The notes under the pieces: generated by a model
The model's input: only the letters and a program-made list of their open reading frames with translations
What the model was told of the DNA's origin: nothing
Databases searched by the model: none
Assembly (NCBI RefSeq): GCF_004770765.1
Contig: NZ_RQFK01000026.1
Span: 434,001 to 498,000, forward strand
DNA from: Leptospira noumeaensis
GTDB lineage: Bacteria > Spirochaetota > Leptospiria > Leptospirales > Leptospiraceae
DNA length: 64,000 bases
Direction: 5' to 3'
Part shown: positions 1 to 8,831 of the stretch, piece by piece
Layout of the letters: every line of letters starts with the position of its first letter
Numbering within the stretch: the first letter of the stretch is position 1
Translations under genes and position numbers: made by a program

Positions 1-350
1 GATGTAAAGTACAATTCGTACGGTTTTTCCTCTTCATCAAAAAGTATGGAAAACATCCCTTCAAAATTGGTAGTGTTGAGTTCACGGAAATTTTTGGGCG
101 GAGACCAAACAGGTAATTTCATTCGATCCGGAAAACTTAAATTTTCTGAAATCCAAATATCCATTCCCCCTTCGCCACCGGGACGATTGGATTGAAAAAC
201 CAAATACCGACCCGTAGGGGAAATGATGGGGCTATATTCCACATTTTGAGTGTTCAGAGGCTGGTAAAACCTTACATCCTTCACTTTCGGTAAAGGTTGG
301 GCCAGAAGTGGGAAAACCAAAATGATTAAGGAAATAAGGTATTTTTTCAT
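1..350 (-). CDS. Exported PD40/TolB-type beta-propeller protein, 5' part only
   Basis: This is the first ~116 codons of a minus-strand gene that runs off the left edge of the window. It starts with ATG at 350-348 and a clear signal peptide (MKKYLISLIILVFPLLA). The mature part carries a repeat of the type YSPIISPTGRYLVFQSNRPGG followed by MDIWIS, which is the typical WD40-like PD40 blade seen in TolB and in many spirochaetal OmpA-linked envelope proteins. The role is probably envelope-associated protein binding. Whether an OmpA domain follows cannot be seen. It is divergent from folP. Confidence 0.75.
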   Translation of the reverse strand, partial: MKKYLISLIILVFPLLAQPLPKVKDVRFYQPLNTQNVEYSPIISPTGRYLVFQSNRPGGEGGMDIWISENLSFPDRMKLPVWSPPKNFRELNTTNFEGMFSILFDEEEKPYELYFT

Positions 351-444
351 CTGCCGTCTCTCCTATGTATCGGCAGGTCGGAATTTTCTGCCAAGGGAAA
401 AATAAGGCTTTTAGGGGTAGGTTCCGTGATATTCCTTCTCATTC

Positions 445-1260
445 ATGGCCGAAATCTTCGGAATCTTAAACATAACCACAGACTCATTTAGTGACGGGGG
501 AAAATTCTTAAATCCCGACGATGCTATCCAACAAGGAAACAAACTATTACAAGAGGGAGCCGATTGGTTGGACGTCTCCGGTCAGTCATCTAACATCAAT
601 GCAAGTTTGGTTTCCGAAGAAGAAGAATGGAACCGAGTGGAACCAGTGATTCGCCATTTTGTTCCGAAAGGTGTTCGGATCAGTTTGGATAGTTTCCGCC
701 CTTCAGTGCAGAAAAAAGGGATTGAGGCAGGAGTTCGGTGTATCAACGACATCTCAGGATTTACATACGAAGGTGACCGAAGTTTTCTCAGTTCTTATAC
801 AAAAAAATACCCAGAATTAAAACTCATCATCATGCATTCGCATAACAGAAATATTGCGAAAAATAAATCTAACCTAACGTCCGAAAAAGTAGTTAGAAAA
901 ATCCAGGCTTTTTTTCGTGACCGTCGTTCCGATTTGGTTGCCATGGAAATTCCAGAATCGGCGCTTTATTTCGATCCAGGGATGGGATTTTTTTTAAGTG
1001 AAGATCCTATGGTTTCTTTTCGAGTCCTACAAGAATTAGAAATTTTAAAATTAGAATTCCCACAGCTCATGGTAGGAGTTTCTAGAAAATCTTTCCTTGG
1101 AAATGTTTTGGGAGAATTACCAATTCCAGATAGAGAGTTTGCCTCTTTGGCCTGCGAAATTCATCTATTGAGGTATAAAATTCCATTCATTCGGACGCAT
1201 AACGTTCTTAAGCTCAGGCAAGCAGAAAAAATTTGGAATTTATGCCAGGAAAGGGAATGA
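445..1260 (+). CDS. folP: Dihydropteroate synthase
   Basis: It condenses para-aminobenzoate with dihydropterin pyrophosphate to give dihydropteroate, the committed step of folate synthesis in the cytosol. The 271-residue length fits the family. The N-terminal motif GILNITTDSFSDGG binds pterin pyrophosphate, DVSGQSSN follows at the position of the usual GGESTRP loop (a divergent version), INDISG lies near residue 100, DPGMGF near 175, and the phosphate-binding VGVSRKSF near 210. The ATG at 445 places the conserved motif seven residues in, so the start is well supported. The GESTRP loop variation is unusual (GQSSN), but the rest is canonical. Confidence 0.93.
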   Translation: MAEIFGILNITTDSFSDGGKFLNPDDAIQQGNKLLQEGADWLDVSGQSSNINASLVSEEEEWNRVEPVIRHFVPKGVRISLDSFRPSVQKKGIEAGVRCINDISGFTYEGDRSFLSSYTKKYPELKLIIMHSHNRNIAKNKSNLTSEKVVRKIQAFFRDRRSDLVAMEIPESALYFDPGMGFFLSEDPMVSFRVLQELEILKLEFPQLMVGVSRKSFLGNVLGELPIPDREFASLACEIHLLRYKIPFIRTHNVLKLRQAEKIWNLCQERE

Positions 1261-1294
1261 ATCCATAGCTCAAATAGAATTTAAAAGTTTAAAT

Positions 1295-2218
1295 TTAACT
1301 TCTTCCGGAACGAGAAGCCTTACGGATATCCTTTCCCTCTTTCGATAAAGTAGGAAAAAAAACGGACTCAGGGACGGAGTATCCCCTTTCGACCGCCTTA
1401 CGGTAGTAAGGCAAAAGATTGTCCCACCTAGGAAAATCCTTTAAAACAAGTAATGTATCACGCCAAACTTCTAAAAAACCTACCTGTGTTTTTTCTTCCG
1501 ATGTTGCTGACTCCGCCCATTTGAGTGCCAATTCATAACGTCCAAGTTCGTAATTGGCTTTTACAAAATAATAATGAAATTCTTTATTTTTTTTGGCAGC
1601 TACTTCAAGAGATTTTGCATAATCTAACAAACTATACCAATTATTTTTTTGGACTTGGATATCGGCCATTCCATACAAAGCATTTTCATGGAAAGGAACC
1701 ACTTCTAAAATCTGATTAAAATAACCTTCCGCATAAACAAAGTTACCTGTTTGTAAGTAATAATTGGCTAGTTCTTCGTAAGAGTATAACTCCCAACCTT
1801 TCAGTCGGGAAAGTGCATCCAGTAATACAACCCTTTCCTCATTTCGTAAACGAAGTTCTAATTCTTTTAGAATTGTTGTGTAAGTGACTGAGGAACGAGA
1901 AGGAGCTTCTCTTGTAATTTTTTGTTTGAGATGTTCGTATTCATCTAACAAATAATAGAATCGAAGGCGATTCAAATGAACAACCACTTCGTTTGGATTG
2001 GTCTGGATACACTGATCCCAAACAGTTTCCGCTTGGTCCAATTGGATGGCTTTGGACAACCGAATCCCTTCCGCATTGCAGTCAGCGGCCTTGGAACCTG
2101 CGAGTTCCAAAAATAAGGTATCTGTTTCCAATTCATCTTGTTTGGCTATGGGATACCTACATCCAAATAAAAATAAAAGATAACAAAGAAATAGAAAATA
2201 AGGGATACGAAATTTCAA
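1295..2218 (-). CDS. TPR-repeat lipoprotein
   Basis: This 307-residue protein begins with a TTG codon one base after the stop of the upstream TPR gene. The first 20 residues form a hydrophobic signal ending in FLFGC, a spirochaetal-type lipobox with cysteine as the first mature residue. The rest is helical with several degenerate tetratricopeptide units, for example around ELANYYLQTGNFVYAEGYFN and ALYGMADIQVQKNNW. It is likely an inner- or outer-membrane lipoprotein scaffolding other proteins. It is co-transcribed with the preceding TPR protein. No enzymatic motif is visible. Confidence 0.8.
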   Translation of the reverse strand: MKFRIPYFLFLCYLLFLFGCRYPIAKQDELETDTLFLELAGSKAADCNAEGIRLSKAIQLDQAETVWDQCIQTNPNEVVVHLNRLRFYYLLDEYEHLKQKITREAPSRSSVTYTTILKELELRLRNEERVVLLDALSRLKGWELYSYEELANYYLQTGNFVYAEGYFNQILEVVPFHENALYGMADIQVQKNNWYSLLDYAKSLEVAAKKNKEFHYYFVKANYELGRYELALKWAESATSEEKTQVGFLEVWRDTLLVLKDFPRWDNLLPYYRKAVERGYSVPESVFFPTLSKEGKDIRKASRSGRS

Positions 2219-2219
2219 T

Positions 2220-3125
2220 CTAAGATGGCCTGTCGGGATCTGTGGTTTCCTTCATCTTTTGTGCAAATACCAAATATTGCATCGCTTTTTCTGGATTGCC
2301 GTTGAAAAGATATAACAAACTTAAATCCAAAGCCTCCTGTGCATCGGGCGGGGAAAACTCTTCTGGGTTCTCTTTTGAAAGTTCTAATTTGGTTTGGAAT
2401 TCTTTTAATTTCTTTTTTGCTTTGGTTTGGATCCGAGCCAAACTTTCGTGAGCCACTCCCTCTTCTTCTTTCCAAGCTGCTTGCAAACTATCATTAAAAT
2501 TTGTAAATCCTACATCTTCTTTTACCATAGATGCAAGTAAAGTAGCCGATGCTTTATAATTTCCTTGTTTCGAAAGGATTTCGGATTGGATGATTTTTAA
2601 TTGAGCATTTCCAGGATAAAGAATCAAATAACGTTCAATCATTTTTAAACTTTCTGGAAAACGATTCCTTTCATAATAAAACATCGCAAGCCCTCCTAAA
2701 GCTGATTTGTGATCTGGTTCGATTTTAATGACATTGGTGAGATATACTTCGGTTTTTTCATCATTGCCTAACTTCTGATAGGCTTGTGCGAGTAGTAGAT
2801 GCGCAGAAATAAACTTCTTTTCAAAAGTCAGTGTTTGTTTTAAAAAACTAATGGCTTTTTCTGTTTCCTCATGTTTGTAAAGAGAAACTGCTAAATTATA
2901 ACAATTTTTAACATTTGCGTGGAGTTTGTAGGCTTTAGAAAACAAAGGAATGGCTTCTGCATGTTTTCCTTGTTTGGCGTATATAACCCCTAAGTTTTGT
3001 AAGGCCAAATGATAATTTGGATCTTTTTCCAGTAAAACTTTGTATTGGGTCTCGGCACGATCCCACTCTCCGTTTCGCTCTAAACGGACAGCCTCATTGA
3101 ATAGAGATTGGATTTCTTGTGCCAT
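2220..3125 (-). CDS. Tetratricopeptide repeat protein
   Basis: This 301-residue protein has no signal peptide and is built of consecutive TPR units from about residue 10 to 200 (RNGEWDRAETQYKVLLEKDP, LQNLGVIYAKQGKHAEAIPL, LLAQAYQKLGNDEKTEVYL). A charged C-terminal part follows with a further helical pair at 265-290. TPR proteins act as adaptors, so the partner is unknown. It is the first gene of a two-gene minus-strand operon with the lipoprotein downstream (one-base gap). Both probably act in the same complex, one cytosolic and one membrane-anchored; that is inference from the coupling. Confidence 0.82.
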   Translation of the reverse strand: MAQEIQSLFNEAVRLERNGEWDRAETQYKVLLEKDPNYHLALQNLGVIYAKQGKHAEAIPLFSKAYKLHANVKNCYNLAVSLYKHEETEKAISFLKQTLTFEKKFISAHLLLAQAYQKLGNDEKTEVYLTNVIKIEPDHKSALGGLAMFYYERNRFPESLKMIERYLILYPGNAQLKIIQSEILSKQGNYKASATLLASMVKEDVGFTNFNDSLQAAWKEEEGVAHESLARIQTKAKKKLKEFQTKLELSKENPEEFSPPDAQEALDLSLLYLFNGNPEKAMQYLVFAQKMKETTDPDRPS

Positions 3126-3234
3126 ACAGACCCATTATCGTTTCAGAAATGATTCTCCCCAAAGAAAATTTATCAGGAGATTGGAAAAACCATCCGAAAG
3201 GTACACACAAGAGTCCAGAGGAAAGGGGAAAGTT

Positions 3235-4119
3235 ATGCAAAGACTCATTCTTATATCCATGATATTGTGGTTAGTATCCTGCAGTTCTGCAGATGCTACC
3301 CGAAGAGATTATAGCGCTTCCGGCGATCCGGAAGATATATTTTTTGAACGTTCAGGAAAGTCAAAACAGACGAGCAACACAAAGTCGGAAGACCCAGTGG
3401 CCCGGTCCATCATTGATGATTTAGATTCTAATTCGAAAAATGCAGCGCCAGTGACTGCTGCGGCCATTCCAACAAAAAAACCGGCAATCCAGTTTGATGA
3501 AGTTGGATTGTCTTCTTGGTATGGACAAAAATTCCAAGGTAGACCTACAGCCAGTGGGGAACCATTCGACCGAATGAAAATGACAGGGGCTCATAGAACC
3601 TTGCCAATTGGAACTGTGGTCAAAATCCAAAACTTAGAAAACAATAAAGAGGCAGTGGTACGTATCAATGACCGTGGGCCATTTGTAGATGAACGTATTG
3701 TTGATGTATCCGAAAAAACTGCGGAACTATTAGAGTTCAAAGATAAAGGGATTACTAAAGTTGGAATCAAAGTTCTCAAAAAAGGCGAAGATGATCTGGC
3801 AGATGATTTAGATGACGCTGACCTTTTGGATGATGCTCCAACCAAACCAGAAAAACTCACACCGGTAAAACCGGGTGCTGTAAAACCAATTGCAGCCGGG
3901 AAGGGATTCACTGTCCAAGTAGGCGTGTTTCAGGAAAAAGAAAGAGCAATCAAATACCAAGAAAACATGAAATCTGAATACAACCAAGCCGTATTCGTGA
4001 CTCCCAGAGATGGAAAGTTTGTAGTTCAAGTTGGGGATTTTGCAGACCGTACAAAAGCCGAATCTCTCAAATCTAAATTGAAATACGATGGGATTGATTG
4101 TTTCATCGCAAACCGTTAA
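3235..4119 (+). CDS. rlpA: RlpA-like septal ring lytic transglycosylase with SPOR domain
   Basis: RlpA proteins cleave or bind denuded peptidoglycan glycan strands at division sites. I start at ATG 3235, after a good ribosome site (GGAAAGGGGAAAG), giving 294 residues and a lipoprotein signal ending in LVSCSS; an upstream in-frame extension overlaps the divergent TPR gene and lacks a signal. A DPBB domain spans roughly residues 90-185 with the family's SSWYG, TGAHRTLP histidine and INDRGPF aspartate. A C-terminal SPOR domain (FTVQVGVF and FVVQVGDF) covers the last ~75 residues. The middle linker is acidic. It should sit at the outer membrane or septum. Confidence 0.9.
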   Translation: MQRLILISMILWLVSCSSADATRRDYSASGDPEDIFFERSGKSKQTSNTKSEDPVARSIIDDLDSNSKNAAPVTAAAIPTKKPAIQFDEVGLSSWYGQKFQGRPTASGEPFDRMKMTGAHRTLPIGTVVKIQNLENNKEAVVRINDRGPFVDERIVDVSEKTAELLEFKDKGITKVGIKVLKKGEDDLADDLDDADLLDDAPTKPEKLTPVKPGAVKPIAAGKGFTVQVGVFQEKERAIKYQENMKSEYNQAVFVTPRDGKFVVQVGDFADRTKAESLKSKLKYDGIDCFIANR

Positions 4120-4132
4120 ATTTCCCCTTTTT

Positions 4133-4166
4133 CCGGGCAATTGGTGGTTCCACCGAATTGCTCGGG
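4133..4166 (+). terminator. Hairpin terminator after rlpA
   Basis: CCGGGCAATT-GGTGG, a two-base loop, then CCACC-GAATTGCTCGGG forms a long, slightly bulged stem just 13 bases after the rlpA stop. There is no strong T run after it, so it may act as a processing or rho-assisted site. Confidence 0.55.
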
Positions 4167-4241
4167 AAGGTAGGAAAATGAATTGATTTCGTTACTTGCG
4201 CCTGTTACGATTTCGTATTAAATTAGCAACTAGAAGACCCT

Positions 4242-7200
4242 ATGAGTGAAAGCATATTATCCGTTGACCACATACTAACAAATTATTATACATTCGGTAG
4301 TTTAATTGTCACTGTCCTCCTTGCGGTCTTGACTACTTTCTTTTTCCTGCTAAAAGATAGAACCGTTTCCACTAAACATATGGCTCTCGCCTGTCTGTTT
4401 TTGTGTTTGTTCCAATTTGGATACCTACTCGGTGCTTTTTATTACCATCCCATCGCATCCTACCATCGTTGGATCACTGGTGGGTTTATTCTCTTTGGGA
4501 TCACCCATTTCGGTCAGTTTTTCTTTCGATTTCCTGATAATGAGAATCCAAAAGCCGCATCCATCATGCTGGCGATCCTTCATGCAGTAGCAATCGTAGT
4601 TGTTCTTTGGTTCCTTGTCACAGTATCACAAGGTGAAAGAAAATACCACTTCACTGCGCACCATTGGGATTTTAATTCCGAAGGTGCTAGTAGGATTTTA
4701 AGTTTATTCATCGCAGCTTATTCATTCGTCAACTTCCTAGTTCTTCCTGGTTATCGAATTTTTCACCTAAACAAAGATAAACGAGGAACACTTTTTATCA
4801 TGTTGATTGCTGCTCTCATTGCAGCTGTAGTACCAAACATCACGAACGTGATGAGCCGTGACGGTGCCATGGAACGTTCCACTTATCTCACAGCTCTTGT
4901 ATTACTTTTCACTTTAACATTTTTCATTATCACAATTACCTTTATTAACAACAGTAGTGAACGAACTACCTTTATGGTGAAAATTGTAGGAATTTCCTTT
5001 GTAACCATCCTACTCATCATGCAGGCATTCAGTTACTTAGTGGACCAAGAAAAGGAAACTTCTTATGACAGTACCGCTATACAAAAGGCACTGCGTGTGG
5101 CCGAAGGTGGGGAAAGGTCGAAGGACATTTTATTTGTCATTGAGTATGACTTGTCCAACCAAAATCTGAAAAAAGCCTATTTACCATCTTCTGTAAATAT
5201 GGATCTTCCACTGGTTCAAGCAGATCTTTACAACACTGCTTTGTACGATGAAGTGGTTACCATTGGTGAAGCCGATTACCGAAATTCACTCAAAAGCAGT
5301 TTGGCAAAGACACCTTATTATTTTGAAGGATATAAAAACGCGATCATTCAGTTTTTGGAAGAAAATCCGGATTCGGAAGGTGCAGAACTAAAAGCGGAAG
5401 TTTCTAAACTAATAGAGAAACTCAATCGCAGAACCTTTATCAACACAAACAAACTGGGAGACATTTTACCAGAACAGTTTTGCGAAGAAGGTGTTAAATA
5501 CGTTGAAAAAGTCAAAAACGTAGACAGTTTCCGTGATGCCATTCTCAAACATGTCAATGATTGCAAATGGGACGGAAAAGAAATTTCAGGACGGGATCTT
5601 CGTGTTGAGATGTTGAAGTTCTTCCGTTATTTCAAACCGGATTTAACTAGACATTATAGAAAAGATTTAGACGGAGTTTCGCATTACATTGCTTATATGA
5701 CGTATGATGCGAAGAAAAAAATCAACAGGGAAGTAGGTTTTAATTACCGCGATTACCGTGCATACATGCACAAGTCAGCAAAGTTAGAACTTATCATTCT
5801 AGCGATTGTGATGTTTGTTTTGCTTATCATTTTCCCATTATTTTTCCGATCAGCACTTGTTAATCCTCTTTATTCACTCCTTGCTGGGGTAGAAAAAGTA
5901 AACCAAGGAAATTTAGAAGTAGAAGTTCCTATCAAAGTAAATGATGAAATTGGTTATTTGGCAGAATCGTTTAACGGGATGGTGTCCTCCATTCGAGATG
6001 CAAGACGAGAACTCCAAGACTACGCAGAAAACTTGGAAGAAAAAGTTAAAGAAAGAACCAAAGAACTGCAAGAAAAAATGGATGAGATCCACCGTTTGAA
6101 AGTGCAACAAGATGGTGACTACTTCCTCACTTCACTTCTTGCGAAACCGCTATTTTTTAACGCAAACAAGTCAGATAATATCCGTTGTGACTTCTTTGTT
6201 CACCAAAAGAAAACCTTCGAATTCCGGAATAAAACCGGAGATCTAGGTGGTGATATTTGTATCACAGGAAACCTAAAATTAGGAAAACCTGAAGATTTCC
6301 GTCGTTATACGATGGTGATGAACGGAGATGCCATGGGGAAATCCATGCAAGGAGCTGGTGGTTCCCTCGTAATGGGTGTGGTCATGAACTCCATTATGGC
6401 ACGGTCTGCAGGTAACAAGAGAATTCTCAATCGTACTCCAGAAGAATGGCTAACAGACGTTTATGAAGAAGTCAATGCCGTATTCAAATCATTTAGTGGT
6501 ACTATGGTCATCTCTGCAACTGTCATGTTGATTGACGATGAAACAGGAAAAATCTGGTATTTCAATGCAGAACACCCTTATAGCATACTATACCGAGATG
6601 GAAAGGCTAGTTTCATCGAAGATGAATTGAAACTACGTAAACTAGGATTGGATTCTGAATATCCATTCGAAGTACAAACCTTCCAACTGTTACCTGGTGA
6701 CCAATTGATCCTTGGTTCCGATGGACGCGATGATATTGACTTAACACCAGATGAAGACGTAAGAACCATCAACGAAGATGAAACCATGGTACTTCGATTT
6801 GTGGAAGAAGCTGATGGTGATATTTATGAAGTTGAAAAGTTAGTCAAAAAATCTGGTGATGTGACAGACGATATCTCAATGTTAAGTGTTGTCTTCAAAA
6901 GTGAAAAATCCCCTATTTCTCACAGCCCTGAAAAAGAAGATCTATCAAACCAATCCGTTGATGATTTCTTCGATACTCCTGGTGATGATTGGGACGAAGC
7001 ACTCACTACATCCGGTGCCTTTGAAGAAGGAAAAGTTCTCTACCAAAATGGCGAAATAGAAAGAGCCATCACGGTCATGAAAAAAGCCTTCTTCGGAGAT
7101 GCTTCCAACCAAAAACTAAACAAGTTTCTTGGACTTGTCAGTTACAAAGGGAAAGAATACGATATTGCCGCAAAAGTTTTAACTGAATTCTTAAAAGAAA

Positions 7201-7469
7201 ACGAAGGTTCAGGCGAGTATTGGTATTATTTAGCAATGTCTGAGAAAAAACTTGGGAATTACGAAAGTGCTCTGAAAGCGGCACAAGAAGCACTCAAGTA
7301 TGACTCTGAAAATTTCCAAAACCTAATTAACCTTGCAGACGTTAGCCGACTTCTTGGAAATGTTGACCGTGCCGTAACTTATGTAACTCGAGCACAGTCC
7401 ATTGACCCAACAAACAAAAACGTTCTCAAACTTTCTAAGTTGTTAGAAAAAGCGACTAGCCTCAATTAA
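4242..7469 (+). CDS. Membrane SpoIIE-type PP2C phosphatase with HAMP and TPR tail
   Basis: This 1075-residue protein is a predicted sensor phosphatase. The N-terminal ~265 residues hold seven or eight membrane helices. An extracytoplasmic region spans about 267-515, a further helix about 516-536, and a HAMP domain about 537-590 (NPLYSLLAGVEKVNQGNLEV). A coiled coil leads into a PP2C/SpoIIE domain at about 640-870 with GDLGGDI, NGDAMGK and LILGSDGRDDI metal-site motifs. A TPR array occupies the last ~150 residues. SpoIIE phosphatases dephosphorylate STAS anti-sigma antagonists; a STAS protein is encoded at 29516-29854, but linkage is inference. The TPR tail is an uncommon addition. It is monocistronic, ending in a hairpin. 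Confidence 0.9.
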   Translation: MSESILSVDHILTNYYTFGSLIVTVLLAVLTTFFFLLKDRTVSTKHMALACLFLCLFQFGYLLGAFYYHPIASYHRWITGGFILFGITHFGQFFFRFPDNENPKAASIMLAILHAVAIVVVLWFLVTVSQGERKYHFTAHHWDFNSEGASRILSLFIAAYSFVNFLVLPGYRIFHLNKDKRGTLFIMLIAALIAAVVPNITNVMSRDGAMERSTYLTALVLLFTLTFFIITITFINNSSERTTFMVKIVGISFVTILLIMQAFSYLVDQEKETSYDSTAIQKALRVAEGGERSKDILFVIEYDLSNQNLKKAYLPSSVNMDLPLVQADLYNTALYDEVVTIGEADYRNSLKSSLAKTPYYFEGYKNAIIQFLEENPDSEGAELKAEVSKLIEKLNRRTFINTNKLGDILPEQFCEEGVKYVEKVKNVDSFRDAILKHVNDCKWDGKEISGRDLRVEMLKFFRYFKPDLTRHYRKDLDGVSHYIAYMTYDAKKKINREVGFNYRDYRAYMHKSAKLELIILAIVMFVLLIIFPLFFRSALVNPLYSLLAGVEKVNQGNLEVEVPIKVNDEIGYLAESFNGMVSSIRDARRELQDYAENLEEKVKERTKELQEKMDEIHRLKVQQDGDYFLTSLLAKPLFFNANKSDNIRCDFFVHQKKTFEFRNKTGDLGGDICITGNLKLGKPEDFRRYTMVMNGDAMGKSMQGAGGSLVMGVVMNSIMARSAGNKRILNRTPEEWLTDVYEEVNAVFKSFSGTMVISATVMLIDDETGKIWYFNAEHPYSILYRDGKASFIEDELKLRKLGLDSEYPFEVQTFQLLPGDQLILGSDGRDDIDLTPDEDVRTINEDETMVLRFVEEADGDIYEVEKLVKKSGDVTDDISMLSVVFKSEKSPISHSPEKEDLSNQSVDDFFDTPGDDWDEALTTSGAFEEGKVLYQNGEIERAITVMKKAFFGDASNQKLNKFLGLVSYKGKEYDIAAKVLTEFLKENEGSGEYWYYLAMSEKKLGNYESALKAAQEALKYDSENFQNLINLADVSRLLGNVDRAVTYVTRAQSIDPTNKNVLKLSKLLEKATSLN

Positions 7470-7481
7470 TTGAGGTTAGTC
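7454..7481 (+). terminator. Hairpin overlapping the phosphatase stop codon
   Basis: GACTAGCCTCAA, TTAA, TTGAGGTTAGTC forms a 12-pair stem (one G-T pair) that contains the TAA stop codon. It may terminate or protect the 3' end. Confidence 0.5.
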
Positions 7482-7508
7482 CTTAAACTGTAACCTTTCT
7501 TCTCTCAC

Positions 7509-7535
7509 ATCCTGTTAGAAATACTCTAACAGGAT
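7509..7535 (+). terminator. Perfect 11-bp inverted repeat downstream of the phosphatase
   Basis: ATCCTGTTAGA, five-base loop, TCTAACAGGAT. It is the second hairpin in 80 bases and is followed by CTTTCG, a short weak T tract. Together with the preceding hairpin it separates this gene from the DUF2147 gene. Confidence 0.6.
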
Positions 7536-7696
7536 CTTTCGATTGAATAAGAAACATAATACTTTTATATCTTTTGCCGATTTGTTTCAATTTGGTATTT
7601 TCCTGAATTGTAGCTGTGAATTTCAAAAAACCAGCTTGCCAGAGAAAAAATTTCTGTCAGAATGATTGAACCCAATTTTATAGAATAAGGATCTAT

Positions 7697-8221
7697 ATGA
7701 ATCAAAAACTTGTTTTAAGTGTATGGACGGCCATCCTCTTCACAGGAAGTTCTCTACTTGCCCAAGAGGCTGACGTTGCAGTGGGAAGATACCTTCCACC
7801 TGAAAAAGACTCAGTCATCGAGATTTTCAAATGTGGTGATAAATACTGCGGAAAAACAGTTTGTATCAAAGACAATGCTTACCAGGAAAAAGAAAAAGAC
7901 AAAGGTGTTCCCGGGACTCCTTATTTAGACCACAACAACGAAGATCCAAAGTTACGCAACCGACCAAACCTTGGCATGGTTTTCATCACAGGTTTTGATT
8001 ACGCCGGAGAAGGTGTTTATAAAAACGGAAAGATCTACAACCCACGTGATGGAAAAACCTACTGTGGAAAATTTACTTCCCTTGAAGGTGGAAATCGTTT
8101 GGATTTAAAAGGAACACTTTGTTCCATTACCTTTATTGGAAAAACAAACAACTGGGTGAAACTAGGTGGTTTGAATCTTGATGACCCGAAATGGGACTGT
8201 ACGTTCAAAGCTAAAAAATAA
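7697..8221 (+). CDS. Secreted DUF2147 family protein
   Basis: This 174-residue protein has a signal peptide cleaved after SSLLA-Q. The remainder matches the DUF2147 layout: VGRYLPPEKDSVIEIF near the start, an internal cysteine-rich loop (KCGDKYCGKTVC), GMVFITGFDY, then GKIYNPRDGKTYCGKF and a final WDCTFKAKK. Family members are small lipocalin-like beta-barrel periplasmic proteins of unknown ligand. It has its own ribosome site (AAGGATCT) and a strong terminator after it, so it is probably a single-gene unit. There are six cysteines in the mature part, which suggests disulfide bonds in an oxidising compartment. Confidence 0.85.
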   Translation: MNQKLVLSVWTAILFTGSSLLAQEADVAVGRYLPPEKDSVIEIFKCGDKYCGKTVCIKDNAYQEKEKDKGVPGTPYLDHNNEDPKLRNRPNLGMVFITGFDYAGEGVYKNGKIYNPRDGKTYCGKFTSLEGGNRLDLKGTLCSITFIGKTNNWVKLGGLNLDDPKWDCTFKAKK

Positions 8222-8233
8222 TCATTCTTTAAC

Positions 8234-8262
8234 AAACCTGCCATCCTTTCGGAGGCAGGTTT
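8234..8262 (+). terminator. Rho-independent terminator of the DUF2147 gene
   Basis: AAACCTGCC-A-TCC, TTTC loop, GGA-GGCAGGTTT, then TTAAA. It lies between convergent genes, and the A-rich upstream arm would also give a U tract for the minus-strand dcd transcript. Confidence 0.8.
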
Positions 8263-8303
8263 TAAATCGGCCCTTCCAATCCTCTTCGAAGAACTTCTAA
8301 AAC

Positions 8304-8828
8304 TTATTTCTTTTCAAAGTCTTTGTACAACAAAGATGGCTGGATGCCTTGGTTGGCTTGGTACTTACCTGATTTATATTCGCTGATTTCCCCTTCTACC
8401 GTATGGTAAAAAATTTGGCAAATCTGTACTCCAGAATACACCCGAAGTGGATGTGTTACTTGGATTTCTAAAGTCCAAAATCCTTTGAATCCTACATCTC
8501 CAAATCCAGCGGTGATATGAACAAACATTCCCAACCGCCCAATGGAAGAACGACCTTCTAACATAGGAACTAGGTTATGAGTCTCTGTAAATTCGATTGT
8601 CCTTCCTAAATAGAGTTTACCAGGTTCTAATAACAAACCTTCCTCTGGAATCTTTAAGGTCTGAACTGGATTTGGTTTTTTCATATCCAAAGGAAATTCA
8701 GAATAAACTAATAAATCTTCGTGTAATCGTAAGTTATATGAATTTGGGTTTAATAGATTCGCATCGTATGGTTCGATTTTGATATCGCTACCCAGTCTTT
8801 TTAAAATTTCTTTTCCGGTTAAAATCAC
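8304..8828 (-). CDS. dcd: dCTP deaminase
   Basis: It deaminates dCTP to dUTP, feeding thymidylate synthesis. Length (174 residues) and motifs match the family: EGRSSIGRLG at about 91-100 binds nucleotide, HITAGFGDVGFKGFWTLE holds the catalytic glutamate, and VQICQIFY follows. The AGFGD-GF loop is closer to the Dcd types that can also hydrolyse dUTP than to the E. coli form, so bifunctionality is possible but not shown. The start is ATG 8828, three bases after the upstream hydratase stop, indicating a two-gene operon. ThyX is encoded at 59458-60381 in the same window. Confidence 0.92.
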   Translation of the reverse strand: MILTGKEILKRLGSDIKIEPYDANLLNPNSYNLRLHEDLLVYSEFPLDMKKPNPVQTLKIPEEGLLLEPGKLYLGRTIEFTETHNLVPMLEGRSSIGRLGMFVHITAGFGDVGFKGFWTLEIQVTHPLRVYSGVQICQIFYHTVEGEISEYKSGKYQANQGIQPSLLYKDFEKK

Positions 8829-8831
8829 GGA

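Noticed and set aside
3040..3234. Upstream extension of rlpA
   Set aside because: Overlaps the divergent TPR gene; the lipoprotein signal and ribosome site point to ATG 3235.
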